This document shows positions 15,844 through 24,589 of a DNA stretch of 50,093 bases, piece by piece. Made by a program: the position numbers and the translations under genes. Numbering within the stretch: the first letter of the stretch is position 1; each line of letters begins with the position of its first letter. The notes under the pieces were generated by a model, which was not told the origin of the DNA, searched no databases, and saw only the letters and a program-made list of their open reading frames with translations. The stretch comes from a virus: positions 1 through 50,093 of IMG/VR virus record IMGVR_UViG_3300025011_000063. The stretch is one strand, 5' to 3'.

Positions 15844-17517
15844 TTAGCTATTACTTATAATTAATTGTTGGTTATTGTATTTTTCTAGGATTTGTTTTGC
15901 TAGGAGTTGGTGTTGTGGCTTGATACTAATTGTCCCTTTAATTATTTTATTTAAATATAATAAATCATAATCATTAATTTTATTTAAATAAATATGTAAA
16001 AATTTTAATTCCATAAGGATCTTACCACCATATTTTGACACTTTATCAAACCCACTGTATAATTCTTTACAAATATCACATACTTCTTTATTTTCTTTAA
16101 CTTTTGCCATTGATAAAAATTTACCATATTTATTATGAATTTTAATTAAATAATCCAACAACCGTTCTTCTGACCAATATCCATTGGGTTTGAAGTTTAA
16201 CCTGTCTCTCATATTAAATTTTTCTGCCATTTTGCTAAAATTTCCAAATCTTTTGTAAACTTCTGTATACAATTTACTATTTAATTTTTGCACATTTTTA
16301 TCAGATGGGAAGTAAAATCCATCACTAGAATAACTCATAAATTCTTCTAGAATCTCATTATCTGTTCTATTTTTATATGTACTAGTATTTAATAATTTAT
16401 TGTCTATATATTTGAATTTTAAATCCATATAAGGTTTGAATTTTTCACGGAGCATATTTTGTATTTCTTCATATGATTTGTTGGCAAAATCTTTTGGATA
16501 TAGACTAATGAGTTTGTAACTATATTTGTTATAAATGTTCATTTTTATATTGTGAGTCTTATCATATTCTCCTTTAAATTTACTTTCTCCATAACCTCCC
16601 CATGCTTCTATCCAAAGATAATTATTTTCAATATTATCATCAATAATAGTTCTAAAATCACAGTTAAATTTACCATCTTCTAATGAAATAATTACATTTC
16701 TATCATATTTTATATTGGTATTATGTATTAAAAATTGTGCAATTATATATTCATAGGATGATGCGTTGTGATAATTATTATCATCTAAAAGATTATTGTC
16801 TCTATCGTAATTTAATTTATTTTTTATTTCTTGCATGCCACCATGTTTTTTAATTACTAATGAACCAATTCTTAAACATTTTTGAATTTCTAATGAAGTT
16901 GGAAACCTACCATATTTATTAATAAGATCAATCATATCCTCTTTAAAAATATCAAAATCATCATACCATCCATACGGGATTCTACCAAAATCTTGAATTG
17001 AATAACCCAATTGCAATGCCATTGATGTAATATTTTCATCATGTTTTTGTAATCCATTTATTATAGAAGTCCCGTAACTGTTTTTATTCATTTCAGAGAA
17101 TGTACCATATTGTTTATAGTATTTATTAAACTCTTTAATTAAATTATCTTTATCACACCAATATCCATGTCCATTTTCATTTAACATGGTTTTATTTCTA
17201 ACAATTTGCATAAGTTTTGTTTTTTCGCTTTTGCACTCGTCGCATGAATCAATATTGTTTTCTTTATATTTTTTTACCGAACGGTTATACATATCATAAT
17301 GAGGATATATATCTTTTCCGCATAAGTCACATTTTACATGAACTTTTTCATGACTTCCAAGTGGTAAATCTTCTATCTTTACTATTATTTTACTATTTAA
17401 TATGAATTTCTCTTTGCCTTTATCATTAATAGTTGTTGGTATTTTATATCCTAAATTCTTATAATATTTTACTGTGAAAGCTACGATTGTTATTTCAATT
17501 TCTTTTGTCATTAACAT
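15844..17517 (-). CDS. Homing endonuclease with PD-(D/E)xK-like core
   Basis: About 557 residues from the third ATG region (17517), 9 bases after AGGAG; the first ATG (17526) touches the ribosome site. Residues ~1-105 (LMTKEIEITIVAFTVKYYKNLGYKIP, KIIVKIEDLPLGS, CDLCGKD, CDECKSE) match the N-terminus of the HNH enzyme at 35050-36600. The middle (SSYEYIIAQFLI, GKFNCDFRTI, YLWIEAWGGYGESKF, LISLYPKDF) fits an E...D...ExW restriction-type nuclease core. Flanking repeats with GYW..E.L...I...YGKF motifs look like DNA-contact modules. It is inserted behind the probable tail tube gene. Confidence 0.7.
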   Translation of the reverse strand: MLMTKEIEITIVAFTVKYYKNLGYKIPTTINDKGKEKFILNSKIIVKIEDLPLGSHEKVHVKCDLCGKDIYPHYDMYNRSVKKYKENNIDSCDECKSEKTKLMQIVRNKTMLNENGHGYWCDKDNLIKEFNKYYKQYGTFSEMNKNSYGTSIINGLQKHDENITSMALQLGYSIQDFGRIPYGWYDDFDIFKEDMIDLINKYGRFPTSLEIQKCLRIGSLVIKKHGGMQEIKNKLNYDRDNNLLDDNNYHNASSYEYIIAQFLIHNTNIKYDRNVIISLEDGKFNCDFRTIIDDNIENNYLWIEAWGGYGESKFKGEYDKTHNIKMNIYNKYSYKLISLYPKDFANKSYEEIQNMLREKFKPYMDLKFKYIDNKLLNTSTYKNRTDNEILEEFMSYSSDGFYFPSDKNVQKLNSKLYTEVYKRFGNFSKMAEKFNMRDRLNFKPNGYWSEERLLDYLIKIHNKYGKFLSMAKVKENKEVCDICKELYSGFDKVSKYGGKILMELKFLHIYLNKINDYDLLYLNKIIKGTISIKPQHQLLAKQILEKYNNQQLIISNS

Positions 17518-17557
17518 TTTCAACATCTCCTCTTTCTGATTTAAAGGAATAAATGGG

Positions 17558-17592
17558 AAAAGAGACTACTTATCAGAATCGTAGTCTCTTTT
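17558..17592 (-). terminator. Terminator after the probable tail tube gene
   Basis: Minus-strand AAAAGAGACTAC and GTAGTCTCTTTT form a 12-bp stem with an 11-base loop; the 3' arm ends TTTT. It lies 60 bases after the tail gene stop and just before the endonuclease start. Confidence 0.8.
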
Positions 17593-17653
17593 AATTACTC
17601 TCATAAACTCGCGCAAACCTATAAGAAACCATATGTAATTATTTATTGCTCAA

Positions 17654-18427
17654 CTAAGACAAAGGAATTCTAAGCAATTTTCCAACAACAGTAGTCGTAG
17701 CTGGTTTAATAACCTTTAATTTCAAATTCTGTGTTGCCGCCTTTTTCTCAGATGATGTCTGAATTTGGAAACTACCATTAGGAATAGCGTTTGTAAATTG
17801 ATATTGCAATTCAAATGGATTGGATTCGTTTTCATCTGTTTCAAAAGTAGAAAGAACTAATGTAACACCATGAGAAAATTTATCACTTTCCATTGTAAGT
17901 GTTTGAGTAGTAACAGGAGTAGTATATTTATATGTTCTCACTTCATATAAATCACCAACCTCAACACCAGCAGTAACAACTGTTACAACTTTTGCGGCAA
18001 TGGTATAATTAGTAGTAACCGCAATAATTGCTCCATCTTCGTTATAAATAGATAGTCCACTAGCAGATGCTAAAGGCTCTTTTTCAAGAGTAAAACCCAA
18101 AGCAGTTCCGGCTCCTGTACCATCTAAATCAACTACTTCATACCATTTTGGCATAGCATAACCAACCCCTGCACCAGTAGTAACAGATGTGCCAAGCTGT
18201 TTAGCAATCCATTCAGGTTTCCACTCAATATCTGTTAAATCTACACTAATATCACGTTGTACGTGGAGAGTGGCCTGTAAAGAATTTCCTTTACCTGCTC
18301 TAATTTCAACTTCAGAAACAGCTATATCAATATTTGCACTTTGTAATGTAGTTGTTCCAGCAACACTACCATCCACATTATCGATCATAACCGCATCAAA
18401 TACGTCGCAAACTAATTTTTTTGACAT
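17654..18427 (-). CDS. Probable major tail (tube) protein
   Basis: A 257-residue, Thr/Val/Ser-rich beta protein without membrane or enzyme motifs. It opens MSKKLVCDVFDAVMID and has regular beta-hairpin sequence (DISVDLTDIEWKPEWIAKQLG, VTTQTLTMESDKFSHGVTLVLS, NLKLKVIKPATTTVVGKLLRI). Size, composition and place at the end of the head/neck genes point to a tail tube or sheath-base structural subunit. ATG follows AAAGGGGG. A strong terminator after it suits high expression. I could not confirm a family. Confidence 0.55.
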   Translation of the reverse strand: MSKKLVCDVFDAVMIDNVDGSVAGTTTLQSANIDIAVSEVEIRAGKGNSLQATLHVQRDISVDLTDIEWKPEWIAKQLGTSVTTGAGVGYAMPKWYEVVDLDGTGAGTALGFTLEKEPLASASGLSIYNEDGAIIAVTTNYTIAAKVVTVVTAGVEVGDLYEVRTYKYTTPVTTQTLTMESDKFSHGVTLVLSTFETDENESNPFELQYQFTNAIPNGSFQIQTSSEKKAATQNLKLKVIKPATTTVVGKLLRIPLS

Positions 18428-18444
18428 TGTATAATTCCCCCTTT

Positions 18445-19182
18445 TTATTTCAGTGCTTTATTTAATCCACCTAATTTATCTGAACTAACAAATAAATCAT
18501 CATAAGGATTATGAAAAATGTCTAAATCCTCAGCATAATCATCAAGTTTTAAATCTGCACCAACACACTTAAATTGAACATTTGTATCATACTCTACCAT
18601 TTTTCTTAACCTATAAAAATCAGAATAAATCTGATAGATTGTATAATTCTCCAAATCTGAATAATTTTTACCAGTACCAACTGAAACAGTGGTAATTATA
18701 TCTTCCATTAAAATTTTAGAAGCGTTTTTTTGTTTTGCTTTTAAAGCTTTTTGTGCCCAATCATTCATAATTTTTGTTTTATATATTTTTTGTTCATGTA
18801 TTAGATTTTGTTTTAGAATTATATTCCTAATTTCTTCATAATTATAAATTGTGATAATATTAGAGTTACCTATTATAAATCCTTCTATTTGTCCATTTGA
18901 TATAAATTTAACATCTTGTCTAGTTGTAATGGAAAAAATATCTTCTAATTTTTTTACTAATTCTTCTTGTGTTAATTGCAAATGTGGCAAACTGCTAAAA
19001 ATTAATAGCAACAAAGGATATTCTATATTTTCAAAATGATTCTTAGATATGTGTAAAAGATGTGATACTTCACTAAATTTATCATAATCTTTTAATCTGA
19101 CTGGATAAATACATATTGGATTATCTTTATCAATTCCCTCCACATAATCAGGTTGAGCAAAAATATATTTAAGTTCTGCCAT
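18445..19182 (-). CDS. Tail/neck-module protein of unknown role
   Basis: A 245-residue, mostly helical acidic protein (IYPVRLKDYDKFSEVSHLLHISKNHF, QLTQEELVKKLEDIFSI, FYRLRKMVEYDTNV). The start ATG follows AAAGGA lying in the end of the previous gene, so translation is coupled. The opening P-V-x-L-x-D-Y-x-K-F resembles helical tail-assembly proteins of Bacillota phages, but I recognise no defined family. It lies between a beta-rich adaptor-like protein and the probable tail tube. Confidence 0.45.
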   Translation of the reverse strand: MAELKYIFAQPDYVEGIDKDNPICIYPVRLKDYDKFSEVSHLLHISKNHFENIEYPLLLLIFSSLPHLQLTQEELVKKLEDIFSITTRQDVKFISNGQIEGFIIGNSNIITIYNYEEIRNIILKQNLIHEQKIYKTKIMNDWAQKALKAKQKNASKILMEDIITTVSVGTGKNYSDLENYTIYQIYSDFYRLRKMVEYDTNVQFKCVGADLKLDDYAEDLDIFHNPYDDLFVSSDKLGGLNKALK

Positions 19183-19686
19183 TTATCTCAGTCCTTTTAA
19201 AGTTGAAGAATTAACTTCAATAAATAAAGTTAATCCAGAGTAAGTTTCATTAACTTTGTATGCTTTGAAATTAGTAATATTTACTTCTCCTAAGCCAGCA
19301 ACCTTTTGTCCGTCAACTAATTGTGCAAATTCATCACTTATTCTGTATGGTCTCAATTGTCCCATACCATTTAACTTCCAATAGAGATTTGGTACAATTA
19401 TGTCTAAAGTAAAAACTATGTCAGAAAGTGGCATTGATTTAAGAGAACCATTAAATGGATTTAAGAATACTTTAACCTGAGAATTTGTTAATACTGTTTC
19501 ATCAAATAGAGTTAATATTATATTTCCATTTACCATTAAGTCTTCTGTTACGTCAGATTCAGATAAAGGGTCATCTACTAAATGATAAATATATTTTGAG
19601 ATATTTTGACTACCAAGCAATAGAGATAATAACTTTACAAGATTATTTTCTATATGTTTAAATTTGAAAGATTTTTCTATTTCAAT
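19183..19686 (-). CDS. Head-tail adaptor-type protein, probable ATT start
   Basis: The open frame from TTG at 19620 has no ribosome site, but the frame continues upstream without a stop to ATT at 19686, which is preceded by GAGGTGG. The extension (EIEKSFKFKHIENNLVKLLS) reads as real protein, giving 167 residues. The body has YHLVDDPLSESDVTEDLM, VFLNPFNGSL and TLFIEVNSSTLKGLR, like tail-completion/adaptor proteins encoded before tail tube genes. Its end abuts the next gene. Function by position only. Confidence 0.5.
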   Translation of the reverse strand: MEIEKSFKFKHIENNLVKLLSLLLGSQNISKYIYHLVDDPLSESDVTEDLMVNGNIILTLFDETVLTNSQVKVFLNPFNGSLKSMPLSDIVFTLDIIVPNLYWKLNGMGQLRPYRISDEFAQLVDGQKVAGLGEVNITNFKAYKVNETYSGLTLFIEVNSSTLKGLR

Positions 19687-19735
19687 ACACCACCTCTAGA
19701 CTGAAAATATTTATATTAATTACCCAATCACCACC

Positions 19736-19831
19736 CTAAAACAAACTCTTTACCTGAATCCTAAATCCACTACTAACTACTGTTTCTCCAACATTCTTAA
19801 CAAACACTAGATCATAAGCATCACTTCCTCT
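19736..19831 (-). pseudogene. Orphan 3' end of the neck/Ig-like gene
   Basis: Behind, and overlapping the last codons of, the endonuclease gene, a second frame reads RGSDAYDLVFVKNVGETVV then SSGFRIQVKSLF and stops at 19736. The ending matches the C-terminus of the protein at 21216-22388 (LLQIKSLF), and the DNA is nearly identical over CAGRTWAAGAGTTTGTTTTA. It has no start of its own. The best reading is the original 3' end of that gene, displaced by the endonuclease insertion. Confidence 0.6.
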
Positions 19832-21123
19832 AATAGATTTAATTCTTTTGTAAGAATCTCTTCTATATTATCAAAATCCTGATACCATATTTCGAGAAAA
19901 TTATATTTGTTTTGTTCTGCGTATTCTTTTTTTCGTCTATCATGTTCTACTTGTTTTTCAAAGTCTTTAATTGATTTATGTATTCCTCTGACAAATCTTT
20001 CGTGCATTTCACCTTGATACTCAATTAAAAGATTTATTTTAGGAATATAAAAGTCATAAGATAATAAACCTCCACCTAGACCAATCAGACCATCAAATGT
20101 TTTTTGTGGGATATAGTAAATTTCTTTATTCAATAATTTCTTACCAACTTCAATCTCACCTGTTGAACATTGGCATTCTGGACATCTAAAATCACGAATT
20201 GATGAAGAAGATATTAGTCTATAATAATCTTCATGTTTTTCATCTGGACATTTCCACCAAACATATTGATGACTCATAGGAGCATATTCATATGGAGAGT
20301 TTTCATTTTTATCTGACCAAAATTTAAATACATCTGGGTATATTGTTCCAAGAGAATCTAATTTATGAATTTTACCATTACGATTATTACAATAAGGACA
20401 TCTGCTACTATTAGTAAAATTATCTGGTGATACTTCATAACTTTCATGATAATATTTTTCTTGACATTTTATAAATATTTTATGTTTATTAGAACATTTA
20501 TCGATATCCCAAGGGGAAACTATATTCTTTTCATAATCCCAATATTTATCAAGAAAATCTTCACCTAAATTATCTATACCCCATTGTGCAATAGAATTAC
20601 AAGCATTACAATCCATTGATCCATTTTGACCACTAGTAAAACTTTTTATATTTTTTAATTCGCTATTGTGTAAGTTTCTTAGACATTTAAAATAATATCT
20701 TTTTTGAGTTCCAAAACTTATTTCACTAGGTTTGCAATTGTTTAATTCATAATCCCACCGATCTAATATATCCTGACGATTATTTTCGATACACCATTGT
20801 TTAAAAGATATACTATTTTTCAATTTTGATTTTTGTATATTTACTCCACCATATAATTTTTTAGCACATTCATTACAATAATATTTATTATCTTTATGAA
20901 CATTAGTTAAATAATTCACCCATGTCATAGGTTTTAAATATGGATTCTTACAATTACCACAATCACATTTAACATTTACTAAAACATGACTACTATTACT
21001 TAAATCTTTAATATTAACTTCAAGTTCATCTTTATATTTTGTAAAAACATATCCTCTTTCTTCATACCTTATTTTATTATTGTGCATCCATTTTGTCATT
21101 GCTGTTTTACTAATTAATCCCAT
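19807..21123 (-). CDS. EDxHD/Vsr-like homing endonuclease with zinc ribbons
   Basis: 438 residues from ATG at 21123 (AAGGAGG, 6 bases spacing); the frame is open to 21201 but that part overlaps a hairpin. Zinc pairs: CDCGNC, CNEC, CNACN, CPYCNN, CPEC, with WDYE.N..SPWDI segments typical of DUF4379 repeats. The nuclease core has E (STGEIEVGKKLL), D (YDFYIP), EYQGEMH and EHDRRKKEYA, the EDxHD set, nearly the same as in the protein at 4069-5670. It interrupts the 3' end of the neck/Ig gene and leaves an orphan tail downstream. Homing would spread it into intact copies of that gene (inference). Confidence 0.8.
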   Translation of the reverse strand: MGLISKTAMTKWMHNNKIRYEERGYVFTKYKDELEVNIKDLSNSSHVLVNVKCDCGNCKNPYLKPMTWVNYLTNVHKDNKYYCNECAKKLYGGVNIQKSKLKNSISFKQWCIENNRQDILDRWDYELNNCKPSEISFGTQKRYYFKCLRNLHNSELKNIKSFTSGQNGSMDCNACNSIAQWGIDNLGEDFLDKYWDYEKNIVSPWDIDKCSNKHKIFIKCQEKYYHESYEVSPDNFTNSSRCPYCNNRNGKIHKLDSLGTIYPDVFKFWSDKNENSPYEYAPMSHQYVWWKCPDEKHEDYYRLISSSSIRDFRCPECQCSTGEIEVGKKLLNKEIYYIPQKTFDGLIGLGGGLLSYDFYIPKINLLIEYQGEMHERFVRGIHKSIKDFEKQVEHDRRKKEYAEQNKYNFLEIWYQDFDNIEEILTKELNLLEEVMLMI

Positions 21124-21162
21124 TTGATCCTCCTTATTTCTACTTTTAAACATAGAAAAAGA

Positions 21163-21197
21163 AGGATAGCGGTGTGTCTCACGACATGACATATCCT
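21163..21197 (-). terminator. Hairpin terminator between neck/Ig gene and endonuclease
   Basis: Minus-strand AGGATA pairs with TATCCT, enclosing TGTC/GACA; TCTTTTTCTATG follows. It starts 19 bases after the neck gene stop and ends 40 bases before the endonuclease start. Confidence 0.65.
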
Positions 21198-21215
21198 CCA
21201 AAAATATTAATTTAA

Positions 21216-22388
21216 TTAAAACAAACTCTTAATCTGCAATAAATGTTCGTCAAACACACTCAAATCATCACTCTTACTCGCCCTAACAACAACATATTTA
21301 TTAATATAAGCACTATTACTAGTTGCTTTCAAAGTAACACTACTTCCATCATAACTCACAATACTCAAATAAATATTACTTGACAAATCCTGATTACTCA
21401 AATTCCATACAACACTCTTGCTCAAATCAACTATACCATTATTAAATACATTTGAAGTCAATGTAATACTATTTCCAAGTTTGACTGTTGTTAATCCAGT
21501 AATATCAATAGTATAATTGTCAGCAATCACTTCATTTTGAACAGTTAAGTTGATACTATCTGAAACACCATTGTATGTTGCAGATATAATTGCTGTCCCT
21601 TCACTAATACAAGTGATTACTCCGTTTACTACAGTTGCAATATTTATATTACTTGATAAATAAATTATAGTAGGGGAGAGAACTTGTACTCCATTATCAG
21701 TACATATAATATTTAATGTTAAAGTATCATCTACATATAATGTGGCATCACTATTTTGAATAGTAATATTAAAAGTATGAACAAGAGGTTCAACCTCACT
21801 ATAAACCATTCTCAAAATCAATAACCCATTCACAGTAATATCATCAATATTTGTAACCTGCCAAGATGACCTCAATCCAATTTTAAACACATCATTCATC
21901 TCAATTTGTCTAGTAATAGACGTATTGCTTATTTGTACTGCAATTTCTGAATCTAATGTTGATATTATTTTTTGTTCATCTAGGGAGATTGAACCTTTTG
22001 AGATTATGCATGGGATCTCATTTAAAATTGAATTTTTATCGTAGAATTTTAATGTGTTGTTGGATTTAACCATACTTGCAGTTTGATATGCTTGTAAATT
22101 GTCAATATTGCTTACAATAATCCATTTATCTTCTTCCCATTCAACTATTGATCCAGTATTAACAACTGTTTCAATTGGCATATGAATTTTCTTATCATAT
22201 TTACCTTCATTTAAAGGATTTAAATGTGATTGGATTATTACTTGTGTTGTGGTGTTGTCGATTGTTACACTTTTGCCTTCTGCGCTATAATATCTACGAA
22301 TATCAAAATTTTCTTTTACGTCTGATACAATTTCTTCTTTTGAAGAATAATTTGAGTCACTACTTATCCATTTTTTTCTTACATCCAT
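21216..22388 (-). CDS. Neck/head-closure protein with C-terminal Ig-like domains
   Basis: A 390-residue protein. The N-terminal ~200 residues (VRKKWISSDSNYSSKEEIVSDVKENFDIRRYYS, IIQSHLNPLNEGKYDKKIHMPIET, GSIVEWEEDKWIIVSNID, LQAYQTASM) look like a head-closure or stopper protein. Residues ~205-285 are a Big_2-type Ig domain (VDDTLTLNIIC, SNINIATVVNGVITCISEG, AIISATYNG) and ~290-390 another beta domain ending LLQIKSLF. Ig domains on capsid or neck proteins often bind surface sugars. The present 3' end is probably a replacement supplied with the endonuclease insertion; the original end is found at 19736-19831. Confidence 0.6.
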   Translation of the reverse strand: MDVRKKWISSDSNYSSKEEIVSDVKENFDIRRYYSAEGKSVTIDNTTTQVIIQSHLNPLNEGKYDKKIHMPIETVVNTGSIVEWEEDKWIIVSNIDNLQAYQTASMVKSNNTLKFYDKNSILNEIPCIISKGSISLDEQKIISTLDSEIAVQISNTSITRQIEMNDVFKIGLRSSWQVTNIDDITVNGLLILRMVYSEVEPLVHTFNITIQNSDATLYVDDTLTLNIICTDNGVQVLSPTIIYLSSNINIATVVNGVITCISEGTAIISATYNGVSDSINLTVQNEVIADNYTIDITGLTTVKLGNSITLTSNVFNNGIVDLSKSVVWNLSNQDLSSNIYLSIVSYDGSSVTLKATSNSAYINKYVVVRASKSDDLSVFDEHLLQIKSLF

Positions 22389-22460
22389 ATTTCACAACCT
22401 GTCACAATTAAATGAAGTAGAGAATCATATTATTAATAGACTCTCTACTCAAATTACAAA

Positions 22461-22730
22461 TTAGAATTCTGCTTTTGCCAATCCTTCAATTCTTAAAGCA
22501 GAAGCATCGGCAGTAGCTTTGTAGTACAATTTACCAAAAGGTACTGCAATATTTTTTCTTACTTCTCCTGCTTTTAAAATCATTATGTTAGTTGTTGCGG
22601 TTACGTCAAAGGCCAAAGTAATCACATTTGCTGAATCATTTACAATAAGATTAATAAAAGACATATTTAATTCCACATTTTGTTCGAGAATATTTGCCGT
22701 CAATGAACGACCAATAAAGTTTGTTGCCAT
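22461..22730 (-). CDS. Small virion-module protein
   Basis: An 89-residue beta-rich, neutral protein (MATNFIGRSLTANILEQNVELNMSF, VITLAFDVTATTNIMILKAG, EGLAKAEF) with a strong GGAGG start site. I recognise no family. It lies between the fibre-like protein and the neck/Ig protein on the same strand, so a minor head or neck role is likely. Confidence 0.5.
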   Translation of the reverse strand: MATNFIGRSLTANILEQNVELNMSFINLIVNDSANVITLAFDVTATTNIMILKAGEVRKNIAVPFGKLYYKATADASALRIEGLAKAEF

Positions 22731-22777
22731 TATTAATTCCTCCTCTAAATTTTATTTATTTTCTTACATGTATTCTA

Positions 22778-23584
22778 CTATTCTACAGCCATTACCTGAA
22801 TTACATTAGTAGCAGCCAAATGAGTTGCACCAGCTTGTAGTACACGAACACGATTTGGATTTGCTTGGATGGATGCCTTATCTGTAATTGTACCAAGCAA
22901 AATTCCATCTGCATCAAAATAATTAACTAATATTTTAGTTGGCACAAATGGCAAAGGTATATTAGTTTCAAGTGCTAATACATCTTGTGCAGTAACAATG
23001 CGATCTACAACAACCATTTGTTTTATACCAGATGCAGTTCCACCAACTGAATTTTCCACAGTACAGTTCGCTGCACTTGTAGTAGTAATAGTTACATTTC
23101 CTGCAACGCCTATAGCATCCCATGTGAGAATTACACTTGCACCATCAGCAGATAAAAATGCTGTAAAAGGAACTGTTGCTCTTGTATCACCATTAATTGC
23201 AGCAACCAAACTTGTAGCAGAGTTTGCAGCACTTGCACCATTAGTCCAGACACCTGTTGTTACTACAGCTACATCTGCTTCTTGATAATCAACACCATTT
23301 ATGACTACTTTCATTGCAGGTTCACCAGTCGCGTTAAAATCAATTACTGCTGTTGACATGGTTCCAGGAAAATTAATCAAAGAATTAATTTGTGTAGCAT
23401 TAGCAGTTACAGAAGTTCCTGCTCCAGCTCCCAATTTTAAATCTGCAATTGCCAACACATCAACATTTTTATTTGTCCCTGCAACAATTGCTTTTGAAGC
23501 TAATACTGTTCCAGCAGTTACGCCATCTATAGTTGCTTCTTCACTTTGAGATATTCTACTAAATTCAGAATCACTATATCCCAT
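22778..23584 (-). CDS. Ala/Thr/Val-rich virion protein, head-fibre-like
   Basis: A 268-residue protein, richer in Ala, Gly, Thr and Val than its neighbours and therefore higher in GC, which also produces long false frames on the other strand. The N-terminal ATIDGVTAGTVLASKAIVAG, VLAIADLKLGAGAGTS and TANATQINSL segments resemble the stalk-attachment part of phage head-fibre proteins. A middle Ig/beta-like region (VVINGVDYQEADVAVVT, TRATVPFTAFLSADGASVILTWD) precedes a C-terminal domain (RVLQAGATHLAATNVIQV). Likely surface-exposed on the capsid (inference). The compositional shift could reflect acquisition from another phage. Confidence 0.55.
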   Translation of the reverse strand: MGYSDSEFSRISQSEEATIDGVTAGTVLASKAIVAGTNKNVDVLAIADLKLGAGAGTSVTANATQINSLINFPGTMSTAVIDFNATGEPAMKVVINGVDYQEADVAVVTTGVWTNGASAANSATSLVAAINGDTRATVPFTAFLSADGASVILTWDAIGVAGNVTITTTSAANCTVENSVGGTASGIKQMVVVDRIVTAQDVLALETNIPLPFVPTKILVNYFDADGILLGTITDKASIQANPNRVRVLQAGATHLAATNVIQVMAVE

Positions 23585-23647
23585 TTTTCTTTCCTCCTTT
23601 TTGATTATTTTGTTATGATTTTTATCATTATGACTTATATTATTTAA

Positions 23648-23869
23648 TTACATAATTTCCCTTTGTAAGTAGGGTATTCTCTTAATAAAATTGCTTATGT
23701 CTAGAATCTCACCTCTAAGTTCAGGATAATCATGCAAAGAAATATCAAATTGTTTCTCAATCATATGCATAAGATTGTTTATTTTTAAATATTCTTTCTT
23801 ACATAAATCTTCTAAGCTCATTTCGCAATTTGGAGTTTTAATTAATATTTTCTTATTGTTATTATTCAT
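23648..23869 (-). CDS. Small helical protein in the virion module
   Basis: A 73-residue helical protein with two Cys in CEMSLEDLCKKEYLKINNLM. No family recognised. It starts 10 bases after the stop of the adaptor gene upstream and so is in the same transcript. It may be a minor assembly protein. Confidence 0.5.
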   Translation of the reverse strand: MNNNNKKILIKTPNCEMSLEDLCKKEYLKINNLMHMIEKQFDISLHDYPELRGEILDISNFIKRIPYLQREIM

Positions 23870-23879
23870 TTTTTACCAC

Positions 23880-24560
23880 CTAATTTAAATAGGAATTAAA
23901 TTCTTGTCTAAAATCTTTAATCTCTTCCTTTAAATTACTTAACATTAATGAATAAACTTTTAATTCTTCTACTTTACTTTCCAAACGATTAAAATCTTTG
24001 GTTCCAATTTGCTTTTTTAATCGAGATAATGGTTTTAATAAATAATCTAAATATGCTTTTTTCATATTTAATGAAATTAATTCAATCTCATCTATATCTA
24101 AGTCATTATTCATTATGCCATCATATGTTTTACTAATTATTAGATTTAAATTGGTATTATCTGTATTAGTAAATGTTACCACAATATTATCTGTAAGTGG
24201 TTTAGTGATTGTTAACATAGGATTTTCAATATCATCTAATACTACTGTATAATTTACTTCAATAGTAGACTTTATTTTTGTTGCTATTTGAAATTTTGTA
24301 TCAGTATTTAATAAAGCAATTGTATATGTATCAGAGTTAATTTGAAGAGTTATATCTCCACTATTTTCTATTACATCATAAATTATTAAAACTGCATTAT
24401 TAGAATACAAAGTATAACTCAAATCATGTGGTGTAGTTTTGTAGCTATACCCCACAGCAGTTTCAAAAAACTCATAAACTAAATCTTGCTTATAAGTGAA
24501 ATCCACATCAGATACTTTTATGAAAAATTTATCATATATTTTCTGGAGTAAAGTTCCCAA
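23880..24560 (-). CDS. Probable head-tail connector/adaptor protein
   Basis: A 226-residue protein beginning at TTG after GGAGGTG. The N-terminal FFIKVSDVDFTYKQDLVYEFFETAVGYSY and the C-terminal helices (DLDIDEIELISLNMKKAYLDYLLKPL, FNRLESKVEELKVYSLMLSNLKEEIKDFRQEF) together look like an all-helical adaptor. Between them lies an inserted beta domain of about 100 residues (ITLQINSDTYTIALLN, MLTITKPLTDNIVVTFTN). Its place two genes after the capsid protein fits a connector that joins portal and tail. The inserted domain is unusual. Confidence 0.5.
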   Translation of the reverse strand: MGTLLQKIYDKFFIKVSDVDFTYKQDLVYEFFETAVGYSYKTTPHDLSYTLYSNNAVLIIYDVIENSGDITLQINSDTYTIALLNTDTKFQIATKIKSTIEVNYTVVLDDIENPMLTITKPLTDNIVVTFTNTDNTNLNLIISKTYDGIMNNDLDIDEIELISLNMKKAYLDYLLKPLSRLKKQIGTKDFNRLESKVEELKVYSLMLSNLKEEIKDFRQEFNSYLN

Positions 24561-24589
24561 ACTATATCACCTCCAATGATTTATTATAT

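Noticed and set aside
22998-23549. Two plus-strand frames of 95 and 82 codons
   Set aside because: They lie opposite the Ala/Thr-rich fibre-like gene, have no ribosome site and reflect its skewed codons.
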